The position numbers and the translations under genes were made by a program. From an uncultured Parcubacteria group bacterium (GTDB taxonomy: Bacteria > Patescibacteriota > Minisyncoccia > UBA6257 > 2-01-FULL-56-20): a stretch of 43,337 nt of DNA. The notes beneath the pieces were generated by a model. It had not been told where the DNA came from, did no database searches, and saw only the letters and a program-made list of their open reading frames with translations. Of the stretch, positions 1-9,274 are shown in pieces. Within the stretch, counting starts at the first letter, position 1; each line of letters starts with the position of its first letter. The stretch spans positions 1 through 43,337 of the forward strand of contig CAIWCR010000007.1 of the NCBI GenBank assembly GCA_903911245.1. Reading direction: 5' to 3'.

Positions 1-67
1 GATAGATTTAAGTTTATCCACACTTTCTTTTCCCTGTCCTTCTCTCATCTCTGCTATAATAAAAGTA

Positions 68-1147
68 ATGAATTTGAAAAAAGCGAATGTTTTCATATCA
101 AACAATCTCAAGCTTCTCTCCCTTAGTATTGCAATAGGTCTTTTTGCTTGCGCCATAAGTATCTTTGCATTTTCAAGTCCTGGATCCAATCAACCTCCGA
201 ATGGTAATCCTTCATTTTGGCTTTCGAGTGGAACTTCTATGTATTATTCAGGAGGAAGCGTAGGGATAGGGACGACAAGCCCGAACTACAAACTTGATAT
301 TTCAGGATCGGGAGGTATGTTTCATATTAACGATATCGACAACTCAGCATTTGTTCGTGGAGCCACGATACTTGCTCCTAATCTTGGCGTGGGAAACCAC
401 ATAACCTATGCGGTAGGCGTCGCGGAATCTGCAAACAATTTGGGGAGTATGTATTTTAGATATGCCGGCGCGGGCTCTGCACTCAATGCTATGGCTTGGG
501 GATTTTATGGGAATGACGATTTGGTATCGTTATTAGCTAATGGAAATGTTGGTATCGGAACGACGGCACCTGGTCAAAAACTTTCCGTTGCTGGTACCAT
601 TGAATCAACGTCTGGAGGAATAAAATTTCCCGATGGAACGACGCAAACCACCACAGCCATTTTGGGAACTAAAGGAATTTTGCAAATTATTCAAGTGGTT
701 AAATCGGATACATGGTCAAGTACTAATAATTCTTATAATTGGCAGGATGTTACGGGAATGTCGGCGACGATTACTCCGACATATTCATCTAGTAAGGTCT
801 TGATAACTTTCAATGTAGGAAAGTTGCACAATATAAATGGCGTAGGAGTAAGAATATTACGAAATGGCGCCGAGGTGCCAGGATTGGTGGCGGATGCAGC
901 TAGTACTAGAATTAAAACAACAATTACGGTTGTTTCAGGATTTAACGGTGACGGTAATCACTCTGATGGATTTAGTTTTTCATATCTCGATAGTCCAGGA
1001 ACTACTTCGTCGGTAACTTATAAGATGCAGGTGTACGGAGAAGGCGCTACTACGGTTTTTAATAGAAGTCTTAACGATGCCGATAGCAATATTGAATATA
1101 GTGGAAGGGCTACTTCAAATATCATTCTGATGGAATATGCGCCCTAA
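68..1147 (+). CDS. Membrane-anchored tail-fibre-like surface protein (paralog 1)
   Basis: N-terminal hydrophobic segment (LSIAIGLFACAISIFAF), then SSPGSNQPPNGNP and VGIGTTSP motifs; the C-terminal part resembles phage tail-fibre knobs. TATAAT box just upstream (~56-61). Confidence 0.75.
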   Translation: MNLKKANVFISNNLKLLSLSIAIGLFACAISIFAFSSPGSNQPPNGNPSFWLSSGTSMYYSGGSVGIGTTSPNYKLDISGSGGMFHINDIDNSAFVRGATILAPNLGVGNHITYAVGVAESANNLGSMYFRYAGAGSALNAMAWGFYGNDDLVSLLANGNVGIGTTAPGQKLSVAGTIESTSGGIKFPDGTTQTTTAILGTKGILQIIQVVKSDTWSSTNNSYNWQDVTGMSATITPTYSSSKVLITFNVGKLHNINGVGVRILRNGAEVPGLVADAASTRIKTTITVVSGFNGDGNHSDGFSFSYLDSPGTTSSVTYKMQVYGEGATTVFNRSLNDADSNIEYSGRATSNIILMEYAP

Positions 1148-1322
1148 TGATGTGACAGGAGATTGATAATCTACTGACTATTGTAGTCTTTCTGGAAATG
1201 GTCGATTTTTTTGTCACAAGCGGAACATTCTTTTTTGAAAGAACTTGAATGAGTCGCTTCTTTCGAAAAGCACGAGGTTCTTATCCACACGCCTTTTTTC
1301 TTTCATATGGTATACTTATGAC

Positions 1323-2396
1323 ATGGATGATTATAAACAAAAACTAAAAGATTTATTAACAACAGCAGCGAAAGAAAACGCGTCGGATTTGCATTTGGCA
1401 GTAGGGAAGCATCCGACACTGCGCATTGACGGTATTTTGGTTGCGCTCCAGAAAGAAGCGCTTCTTACTCCGGAAACAGCAGAAGCGATTATCATGGAAC
1501 TTGTTCCGCCTGAACAGAAAGAAAAACTTATACAATATCGCCAGCTTGATTTCGCTTATAGCTTGGAAGACAAAGCGAGATTTCGTGTAAACGTTTATTT
1601 CGAGCGCGGACATCTTGCGGCAGCATTGCGTCTTGTGCCGGCGAGAATAAAAACGATTGAAGAATTGAATCTTCCGCCACTCCTTCACGATTTTACGCGA
1701 CTTTCGCAGGGATTTGTTTTGCTGGTGGGACCTGCAGGACATGGAAAATCATCAACACTTGCAGCATTAGTGGACGAAGTTAATCATCTTCGATCTGATC
1801 ATATTATTACCGTTGAAGATCCTATTGAATATCTTTTCACGCAGGATAAATGTATTGTCTCTCAGCGCGAAGTGAATAGCGATACGATGAATTTTCATTC
1901 GGCATTGCGGACTATTTTGCGTCAGGATCCGGATGTTATTATGATCGGTGAAATGCGTGATGCTGTTTCAATTTCGACTGCGATGACCGCTGCTGAAACG
2001 GGCCACCTTGTTTTTTCAACGCTTCACACAAATTCAGCTTCTCAGACGATTGATCGTATTATTGATTCATTTCCCGCTGAACAGCAGGGGCAGGTAGTTT
2101 CTCAGCTCGCGGCAACGCTTGTTGCAATCATCTCGGAGCGTCTCGTTCCAAGAATTTCAGGAGGAAGAGTTCCCGCTATTGAAATTATGATCGTGAATCC
2201 GGCAGTGCGAAATCTTATTCGTGAAAGGAAATCTTATCAGATCGATTTGGTAATTGAGACGAGTTTGCAGGAAGGTATGGTTACTTTAAATCGTTCGCTC
2301 GCGAATCTTGTCAAAAACAAAGAGGTTTCTCTCGAAAACGCAGAGCTGTATTCATTGAATCCATCAGAGCTTCGAATATTGCTTGAACGAACATAA
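1323..2396 (+). CDS. pilT: Type IV pilus twitching ATPase PilT-like
   Basis: Walker A GPAGHGKSST, Asp box VEDPIEY, Walker B region DPDVIMIGEMRD, AAETGHLVFSTLHTNSA. ATG at 1323 preferred over the ORF-track start 1245 because a TATACT-like box lies just upstream. Confidence 0.93.
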   Translation: MDDYKQKLKDLLTTAAKENASDLHLAVGKHPTLRIDGILVALQKEALLTPETAEAIIMELVPPEQKEKLIQYRQLDFAYSLEDKARFRVNVYFERGHLAAALRLVPARIKTIEELNLPPLLHDFTRLSQGFVLLVGPAGHGKSSTLAALVDEVNHLRSDHIITVEDPIEYLFTQDKCIVSQREVNSDTMNFHSALRTILRQDPDVIMIGEMRDAVSISTAMTAAETGHLVFSTLHTNSASQTIDRIIDSFPAEQQGQVVSQLAATLVAIISERLVPRISGGRVPAIEIMIVNPAVRNLIRERKSYQIDLVIETSLQEGMVTLNRSLANLVKNKEVSLENAELYSLNPSELRILLERT

Positions 2397-2485
2397 ATAG
2401 AAAAGCATTATAAAATACGAATAAAAATATCTTATCATTTGCATGTTGATATTATCGTAAGGTATTAATAGAACGATCACCGAAT

Positions 2486-3697
2486 ATGAAATTCAAGTAT
2501 CAGGCAAAAACAAAGGACGGAGAACAGCAGGTTGGCTTTGTTGAATCAGGAAGCCGTGAAGGCGCTGCTGATATTCTTGCAAGCCATGGACTTTTTGTCT
2601 TGAGTTTGGCGGAGATAGGTGGATCGCAATGGTTCGATCGCATTTCAGGATATTTTGATCGCGTGAAGAGAAAAGACCTCGTTATTTTTACGCGCCAACT
2701 TGCAACACTTCTTGAGGCGCGACTTCCTTTGAATACGGCTCTGAAAATTCTTCATGATCAAACTGCAAACAAGGCGCTTCAAGAGTCTATATTAGTTATG
2801 TCACAGGACGTTGATTCGGGACTTTCTTTTTCACAGGCAATGGAGCGACAAGGGAATGTTTTCCCGAGTTTTTATACGGAAATGATGCGTGCCGCTGAAG
2901 TGACCGGAACCATGAATGAAATTGCTGGATTTCTTGCAGACTATACTGAAAAAGAGGGGATATTGGCGAGTAAGGCATCGGGCGCTCTTTTGTATCCTGG
3001 CATCATTCTTTCTTTGTTCGTAGTGGTTGCTTTTATCATGATAACGTTTGTTTTTCCCCAAGTGGGAGCCGTCTTTACTCAAAACAATGTTGTTTTGCCA
3101 TGGTATACTCAACTCCTTTTGAGCTCGGGAGATTTCTTTTCGAAATGGTGGCCTGCGGTTTTGGTTTTTGTTGCCGCTATGGGATTTGTTATTCTGGATT
3201 ACTTTCAGACCGAAGAGGGCATTGCCCTTCTTGATTCTGTAAAAATAACTTTTCCGTTGACGAAAAAGATTTATATTCCTCTTATTATGGCGCGGTTTGG
3301 TAATGCCATGTCGCTTCTTATTCACGGAGGTATTCCTATCGCACAGGCGCTTGAAATCATAAAGACGATGGTAGGAAATGTTCTCTATCAAGACATCGTT
3401 GCTGATATTGCAAATGATGTTCGCCAGGGAGAACTTCTTTCAAAAAGTATCGGGAAATATCCCGATTATTTTCCTGATATCGTTGCTCAGATGGCAGCGG
3501 TTGGTGAAACAACCGGAAAGACAGAGGCTATGTTTGTAAGAATTTCCGGCATTTATACACGTGAAGCGGACGATATTATGAATAATCTTGTTGATATTAT
3601 TCAGCCGGTTCTTATGATCGGAATGGGTCTTATGGTAGGACTTCTCTTTGCTGCGATTTTGGTGCCGCTCTACAGCTTAACGTCGGGTATTCAATAA
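2486..3697 (+). CDS. pilC: Type IV pilus inner-membrane platform protein PilC/GspF
   Basis: Typical N-terminus (FKYQAKTKDGEQQVGFVES), DLVIFTRQLATLLEARLPL, and duplicated T2SSF domain. Confidence 0.93.
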   Translation: MKFKYQAKTKDGEQQVGFVESGSREGAADILASHGLFVLSLAEIGGSQWFDRISGYFDRVKRKDLVIFTRQLATLLEARLPLNTALKILHDQTANKALQESILVMSQDVDSGLSFSQAMERQGNVFPSFYTEMMRAAEVTGTMNEIAGFLADYTEKEGILASKASGALLYPGIILSLFVVVAFIMITFVFPQVGAVFTQNNVVLPWYTQLLLSSGDFFSKWWPAVLVFVAAMGFVILDYFQTEEGIALLDSVKITFPLTKKIYIPLIMARFGNAMSLLIHGGIPIAQALEIIKTMVGNVLYQDIVADIANDVRQGELLSKSIGKYPDYFPDIVAQMAAVGETTGKTEAMFVRISGIYTREADDIMNNLVDIIQPVLMIGMGLMVGLLFAAILVPLYSLTSGIQ

Positions 3698-3769
3698 TTG
3701 AAACGAACTACCCAATTTTATTGTGAGTGTGGTATAATGGAAGGAAATAAAAGGTCGTAAATATTTCAA

Positions 3770-4342
3770 ATGATTTTTATGCGAAAGAAGTTTTACACAA
3801 AAAGAAATGAAGAAAAACGCGGATTTACGTTCCGAGATTTTGCGAATAAGCAGAAAGTAGGAGGCTTCACCCTTATCGAAATTCTTATCGTTGTTGCCAT
3901 TATTTCCATCTTGGCATCCATCGTTTTGGTAGGTATCGGTCCGACTGAACAGCTTGGTCGTGATGCTCGCCGGGTTTCTGACCTTCATCAAGTTCAGACA
4001 GCACTTGAGCTTTACTACGCTAAATGCGGAAATTATCCAGGTGGGCCAGTGGCGGGTGGGGTATGCCCGGGTTATGCCAGCGCTGGCGGATATGATGGGC
4101 TTGTCACGTCAATCACGGGCAGTGCAATAGGAGTAAACGCTATGCCGAATGATCCTCAAAAGAGCAAGAAGTATTATTATATAACGACGAATACGGGAAG
4201 TAGTTATGTCCTTGGCACAACGCTTGAGAACATAAACGGTTCTGTTTTTTCGGGATATACTGCTCCTTCACTTGCGGGATATACCGATGGGACAGTATTG
4301 AATAGCACCTGTGCAAGTCCGAATTTCTGTTTGACGCTTTAG
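3770..4342 (+). CDS. Major type IV pilin / GspG-like prepilin
   Basis: Prepilin cleavage motif GGFTLIEILIVVAIISILASIVLVGI; DARRVSDLHQVQTALELYYAKCGNYPG. Confidence 0.9.
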   Translation: MIFMRKKFYTKRNEEKRGFTFRDFANKQKVGGFTLIEILIVVAIISILASIVLVGIGPTEQLGRDARRVSDLHQVQTALELYYAKCGNYPGGPVAGGVCPGYASAGGYDGLVTSITGSAIGVNAMPNDPQKSKKYYYITTNTGSSYVLGTTLENINGSVFSGYTAPSLAGYTDGTVLNSTCASPNFCLTL

Positions 4343-4368
4343 AACGTCTTTAGAAAAGAGTCTCATAA

Positions 4369-4398
4369 AACCACGGAATACATTCCGTGGTTTTTGTT
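4369..4398 (+). terminator. Rho-independent terminator after the pilin gene
   Basis: Perfect stem aaccacggaat/attccgtggtt followed by a T-rich tract. Confidence 0.8.
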
Positions 4399-4422
4399 TG
4401 GATGGAATGGTATAATGAGTCA

Positions 4423-5283
4423 ATGATTTTTGCAATTATTTTCTTCTTTGGTCTTGTGTTTGGAAGTTTTGGCTATGTTCTTGCGCTTCGCTATGACGGA
4501 GATCATTTTTTGCTCGATCCGAAAATTGTCGGAGGACGATCGTATTGTCCGCACTGCCACAAAACGCTTCGATGGTTTGAGCTGATTCCATTAGTGAGTT
4601 TTTTAGTTCAGAGGGGTCGGTGTCGGAGCTGTAATGTGCGTATTGGTTTTATATATCCGGCCATTGAAATTTCGCTTGGTTTTCTTTTTGTTTTTATTGC
4701 CATGCGCGTACAGGATCTTTATGGCATTGCTCTCGGCACCGATTTTGGGATTCTTGTCGCTCTCTGGATTGCGTTTTTCTTTGCGCTTTTTTTGCTTTCG
4801 ATTATCGATATTCGACTCGGAATTATTCCTGATGAAATAAATCTATTTTTAGCGGTTATCGCGCTTAGTATTATTGGTTTCACGGCAATGCGCTTTAGTC
4901 CAATTGACTTTTCTCTTTTGGGAGAATATTCGATTCTTTTTGGTTTGGCGAATACCATTTGGATAAATCACCTTGTGGGGGCGGCGTTAGGAGTTTTTAT
5001 CTTTGGCGGACTCGTGGCGATTACGCGAGGAAATGGAATGGGGATGGGGGATGCTAAGCTTGCTGTTCCGCTTGGATTTCTTTTTGGTTGGCCTGGCATT
5101 CTTTTCCTTTCCGCTTTTTCATTTATAGTTGGTGCGATTGTTGGTCTTTTCTTTATAGCGTTTGGAAAAAAGACCATGAAAAGCGCAGTGCCATTTGGCC
5201 CATTTTTGGTGCTTGGATCACTTTTTGTTTTTTTCTATGGATTTGGTTTTGTTAATTGGTATTTTCATTTAATGGGAATATAA
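4423..5283 (+). CDS. pilD: Prepilin peptidase (PilD-like, A24)
   Basis: CPHCHKTLRWFELIPLVSFLVQRGRCRSC zinc motif, GMGDAKL active site. ATG at 4423 follows TATAAT at ~4411. Confidence 0.9.
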   Translation: MIFAIIFFFGLVFGSFGYVLALRYDGDHFLLDPKIVGGRSYCPHCHKTLRWFELIPLVSFLVQRGRCRSCNVRIGFIYPAIEISLGFLFVFIAMRVQDLYGIALGTDFGILVALWIAFFFALFLLSIIDIRLGIIPDEINLFLAVIALSIIGFTAMRFSPIDFSLLGEYSILFGLANTIWINHLVGAALGVFIFGGLVAITRGNGMGMGDAKLAVPLGFLFGWPGILFLSAFSFIVGAIVGLFFIAFGKKTMKSAVPFGPFLVLGSLFVFFYGFGFVNWYFHLMGI

Positions 5284-5352
5284 AAATTCAAAATTTTAAA
5301 TCATTTTTTATTGGAACAGTATTTCAAAAAATATGATAAAATAGTAAAAACC

Positions 5353-5964
5353 ATGGTAAAGCATTCCAATCTTTCATTTGCCAAAAGAGAGGCCTTTTCC
5401 CTTATTGAGGTTCTGATTGTTATTGTTATTTCATCAATGCTTTCGGTGATTGTTATTAGTAATAGCAATATAAGTAGAAATATTACTTCTACTTCGATTG
5501 AGGCGGCGAAGATTTCCCAGTTTATGTTTCAGGCGCGGACGCTTGCAATTGCAACCGCTTCGAATTCTCAGTCTTCACAACTCTGGTGTGGATATGGAAT
5601 TTCTTTTGATTATGTCGCTCGGACATATTCAATTTTTGCCTATAGTCCCTCTGGTTTGGTGTCGTGTCCTAGTAGTGCAACGGTTATGACAAGAGGAGTT
5701 TCCCCAGATGAAATGATGAAATATAGCGATGCGACATGGCGAGTAAATATCTCAAAGGGGGTTACTTTGCGATCAACTGATCCTGATAGTGTCTCTTTTG
5801 TTCTTTTTTATCCACCGATGCCTGCAACTCTTATAAATCGTGTTGGCGCTGCAGATAATCAATTCACACAAGATCAGCCGTCAAGTGTGCATCTTTCGCC
5901 GATTGGCGATAATATTAATGCTCAGGCTGTCTCCATAAATCCAGCAGGTCAAATCACAATGTAA
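5353..5964 (+). CDS. GspH/FimT-like minor pseudopilin
   Basis: FSLIEVLIVIVISSMLSVIVISNSN prepilin signal; ATG at 5353 preferred to TTG at 5311. Confidence 0.75.
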   Translation: MVKHSNLSFAKREAFSLIEVLIVIVISSMLSVIVISNSNISRNITSTSIEAAKISQFMFQARTLAIATASNSQSSQLWCGYGISFDYVARTYSIFAYSPSGLVSCPSSATVMTRGVSPDEMMKYSDATWRVNISKGVTLRSTDPDSVSFVLFYPPMPATLINRVGAADNQFTQDQPSSVHLSPIGDNINAQAVSINPAGQITM

Positions 5965-5973
5965 AAAGGTGAT

Positions 5974-6525
5974 ATGAAATTTTTTATGAAATCGACTTCT
6001 AGAAATAAGAAAGGGCAGTCTCTTATTGAGGCCATGGTGGCGCTCAGTGTTTTGACAATGGGATTTTTGGGAATTCTCACTCTTCTTTCAAAATCATTTT
6101 TTTATAACAGGGAGGTCTCGGATACTATGAAAGCAACGTATTTGGCTTCGGAAGGAATCGAAATAGCAAAAAACTTGGTTGACCATGATACTACGCTTGG
6201 ATTAGAAGGTCTTGGCGGAGGATGGGGGTCGTGTTTTGCGACACAAGGACCTCTTGGTTTTGAAGCGGATTATCTTACTCAAAATTGTAATGCGCTTACC
6301 GCCTATAATGGATCAGGGAATTTTCTTTACTATGATTCTGCGACGCATTTTTATGGCTACACACCATTTGCGAGCGCCGTCAAAACGAATTTTACGAGAG
6401 AGATAATGACTACCCAAAACGGAGATGAAATTATAGTGAAGTCTATTGTGCGATGGAATACTGGCACTATTACTTCGCAAACTATTAAGTTGGAAGCTCA
6501 TTTTTATAATTGGAGACCTCACTAA
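5974..6525 (+). CDS. PilV-like minor pilin
   Basis: GQSLIEAMVALSVLTMGFLGILTLLSKS N-methylation type signal. Confidence 0.75.
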   Translation: MKFFMKSTSRNKKGQSLIEAMVALSVLTMGFLGILTLLSKSFFYNREVSDTMKATYLASEGIEIAKNLVDHDTTLGLEGLGGGWGSCFATQGPLGFEADYLTQNCNALTAYNGSGNFLYYDSATHFYGYTPFASAVKTNFTREIMTTQNGDEIIVKSIVRWNTGTITSQTIKLEAHFYNWRPH

Positions 6526-6554
6526 CGAATAATGCTGCCGATTTTATTTATAAG

Positions 6555-7133
6555 ATGAAAAAAACAAAAGAATCAAAACGAAGATCGACGAGTTTTATAA
6601 AGATATTGAAAGAATATTTCGATGCGAAGATTTTGGGTTCTCAAAAGGGATATCTTCTTATTGAGCTTCTTGTTGCAATGACTCTTTTTTCAGTTATTGT
6701 CGTTATTGCCATCGGTAGCTTTGTAAGTGTATTAAAAACTCAGCGTCAGGTGGCGGCACTCTCCGCCGCGGAAAGTAATCTTAATGTTGCTTTCGAGGAA
6801 ATGGCGCGCGAAATCCGTACTGGATATTCTTTTAGTAGTACCAATGGAAGTCTATCGTTTACCAGCGCTGAGGGGAAAAGTATTACCTATTCGCTTGATG
6901 GAAATATCCTAGAAAAAAACGGCCTGGCGATTACCGGCAATAATGTCACCGTCGAATACTTTAATGTTGTTCTTTTTGGAAATGTCGCGGGAGATCATTG
7001 GAATCCGCGCGTTACCGTTTCGGTTGGTATCCATTCGAATGAGGCATCACTTCGTGGGAATGTTTTAAATCTCCAAACAACGGTAAGTGCGCGCCAACTT
7101 GATTGTGATCCGGCTAATCCAACTGGTTGTTAG
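6555..7133 (+). CDS. PilW/PilJ-like minor pilin
   Basis: GYLLIELLVAMTLFSVIVVIAIGSF prepilin signal; ATG at 6555. Confidence 0.72.
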   Translation: MKKTKESKRRSTSFIKILKEYFDAKILGSQKGYLLIELLVAMTLFSVIVVIAIGSFVSVLKTQRQVAALSAAESNLNVAFEEMAREIRTGYSFSSTNGSLSFTSAEGKSITYSLDGNILEKNGLAITGNNVTVEYFNVVLFGNVAGDHWNPRVTVSVGIHSNEASLRGNVLNLQTTVSARQLDCDPANPTGC

Positions 7134-7298
7134 ACTGATATCGTGCGAAAATAAATAAAAAATAGGGAGCCGAGGGTGGCTCCCATAACTGGAAACTAGC
7201 GAGATGTATGTTCGGAGTTGTCCTGAACATTACGATAAGAACCGCTAGTCCCTTGTGTCTTAATTATCCGTTAACTGTTAAAAATGTCAAATAGCGGT

Positions 7299-7327
7299 TG
7301 ACTTTTGAAAGGTATCTATCATATACT
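7299..7327 (+). promoter_or_regulatory. Sigma70-type promoter for rpmF-nusB-rnc
   Basis: TTGACT (7299-7304), 17-bp spacer, TATACT (7322-7327). Confidence 0.75.
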
Positions 7328-7364
7328 AGACGTGTTAATTCTTTTATAACTTATATCAATAACT

Positions 7365-7517
7365 ATGGCAGGCGTACCAGTTAAACATCATTCAAAGGGG
7401 AAGGTGGGCCGACGGAGGTCCCATTTGGCTATGAAAAAAGAGCGGCTTTTTGTGTGCAAAAACTGTAACGCGCCCAAGACAGCGCATCGTGCATGCGCTC
7501 AATGTGGAGCGAAATAG
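7365..7517 (+). CDS. rpmF: 50S ribosomal protein L32
   Basis: Manual translation: MAGVPVKHHSKGKVGRRRSHLAMKKERLFVCKNCNAPKTAHRACAQCGAK*; absent from the ORF track because it is only 50 aa. Confidence 0.93.
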   Translation: MAGVPVKHHSKGKVGRRRSHLAMKKERLFVCKNCNAPKTAHRACAQCGAK

Positions 7518-7579
7518 TGAGAGCATCTGTTGAGTAGATAAGTTCGTCGCCGTTCTTTTTAAATTCTATACCACATATT

Positions 7580-8059
7580 ATGGCTACGAGGCATCTTATC
7601 AGAGCTGTTATTCTTCAATCTTTATACGAGTGGGATTTTTACAATCAAAAAAAGGATATTACGCAAATTCTCGAAAGGAATCTCGAAGAATTTGCGCCTG
7701 GAATTGATGAACCGGAGTTCGCGTGGCGGACATTACAAGGAATCGCCGTTCATTTGAAAGATGTTGATGATGCAATCAAAAAGAATGCAACAAACTGGCC
7801 AATAGATAAGATTGCGATCATTGATCGAAATATTTTGCGTATTGGTGTGTACGAACTTCTTTTTGGTGATAAGGAGGAAATCCCTCCGAAGGTTGCTATT
7901 AATGAATCAATTGAACTTGCGAAAAACTATGGTGGTGCTAATGCATCGCGTTTCATTAATGGTGTTCTTGGATCTCTTTATGAAAGTAAGAAAAGTGAGT
8001 GGGGAATTACTGATGAAAAATATTCAAAGAAGCCGACACATAATAATAATGAATCCTGA
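7580..8059 (+). CDS. nusB: Transcription antitermination factor NusB
   Basis: ATRHLIRAVILQSLYEWDF, DRNILRIGVYELLF, PPKVAINESIELAKNYGGANASRFINGVLG. Confidence 0.92.
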   Translation: MATRHLIRAVILQSLYEWDFYNQKKDITQILERNLEEFAPGIDEPEFAWRTLQGIAVHLKDVDDAIKKNATNWPIDKIAIIDRNILRIGVYELLFGDKEEIPPKVAINESIELAKNYGGANASRFINGVLGSLYESKKSEWGITDEKYSKKPTHNNNES

Positions 8060-8732
8060 AGATCTCGAAAAAAGAATAGGAATTGTATTTAAAAATAAAG
8101 ACCTTTTAACTGAGGCCCTGACTCATCGTTCCTACTTGAACGAATATCCTAAATGGCGTTTACCCCATAATGAACGATTGGAATATCTCGGTGACGCCGT
8201 ACTTGAACTTGCGGTAAGTGAGGAGCTTTTTAGTAAATTTCCGAAACAGCCGGAAGGATGGCTTACGGTTCTTCGTGCCGCATTGGTAAATTATCAGATT
8301 CTTGCGAAAGTTGCCGAGTCGATTGTACTCGATGATTTTATTCTTATGTCGCGAGGCGAAAGAAAGGATACCGGTCGTGCGCGCGAAGTTATTCTTGCAA
8401 ACGCTATCGAGGCATTGATCGGAGCAATATATCTTGATCAGGGTTTTAAAAAGATAAAACCATTTATGGAGAAGTTCGTAATGAAGAATCTTGATGAAGT
8501 TTTGAAGACGGGAAGTTATAAAGATGCAAAAAGCGAACTCCAGGAGATGGCACAGGAAAAGATAAAAGTGACGCCAACCTATCGCGTTCTCGGAGAATCT
8601 GGCCCGGCGCATCAGCGCGTCTTTAAGATGGGAGTTTATTTTGGCGATAAGCTTATTGCCGAAGGATTTGGTGCAGCAAAACAGGATGCTGAACTTGAGG
8701 CCGCGAAGAGCGCACTAAAGAAATATAAATAA
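8049..8732 (+). CDS. rnc: Ribonuclease III
   Basis: LTEALTHRSYLNE, HNERLEYLGDAVLEL signature and C-terminal dsRBD; ATG at 8049 overlaps the nusB stop. The longer ORF from 7812 is read-through. Confidence 0.93.
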   Translation: MNPEDLEKRIGIVFKNKDLLTEALTHRSYLNEYPKWRLPHNERLEYLGDAVLELAVSEELFSKFPKQPEGWLTVLRAALVNYQILAKVAESIVLDDFILMSRGERKDTGRAREVILANAIEALIGAIYLDQGFKKIKPFMEKFVMKNLDEVLKTGSYKDAKSELQEMAQEKIKVTPTYRVLGESGPAHQRVFKMGVYFGDKLIAEGFGAAKQDAELEAAKSALKKYK

Positions 8733-8813
8733 CATTCCTTTGTTGTCCCGAATAAGGGCGTCTCTACCTGGAATCCCGTCTGTAAAAATTGTGTTACATC
8801 TATTATTACGCCC

Positions 8814-9266
8814 ATGCTTCTTGTAAAAACAAAAATTTGCCCGAGCCCTATTCATGGTATCGGTCTTTTTGCCGACGAATTTATCTCGAAAGGAGCTTTG
8901 ATTTGGAAATTTACGCCAGGATTTGATTTGAGGTTTACGCGCGAGCAGATTTTAGAGTTTCCTGAGTCTATACAGATATATCTTTATCGGCACTCTTGGA
9001 AAAGTAATGATACGTCGTTATATATTTTTTCTTCCGATGATGCGAGATATTTTAATCATTCTGAAGATGCAAATACAATTTCTGTTCACAAGGACGGAGA
9101 GGAAGAAATTATTACGATTGCAGCAAGAGACATTATAAAAGGAGAGGAACTTACTGATAATTATTTTATAGGAACCAATCGCGGGAGTGATAATATCCTT
9201 GAAGAAATTGCGAAGAAGTATAATCTTCTCAGTGTATTAGATTTTTCTCAGAAAAAAGCGGTATAA
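8814..9266 (+). CDS. SET-domain protein
   Basis: GIGLFADEFISKGALIW, DDARYFNHSEDANT, ARDIIKGEELTDNYF match SET-fold motifs. Confidence 0.8.
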   Translation: MLLVKTKICPSPIHGIGLFADEFISKGALIWKFTPGFDLRFTREQILEFPESIQIYLYRHSWKSNDTSLYIFSSDDARYFNHSEDANTISVHKDGEEEIITIAARDIIKGEELTDNYFIGTNRGSDNILEEIAKKYNLLSVLDFSQKKAV

Positions 9267-9274
9267 TTACTCAT

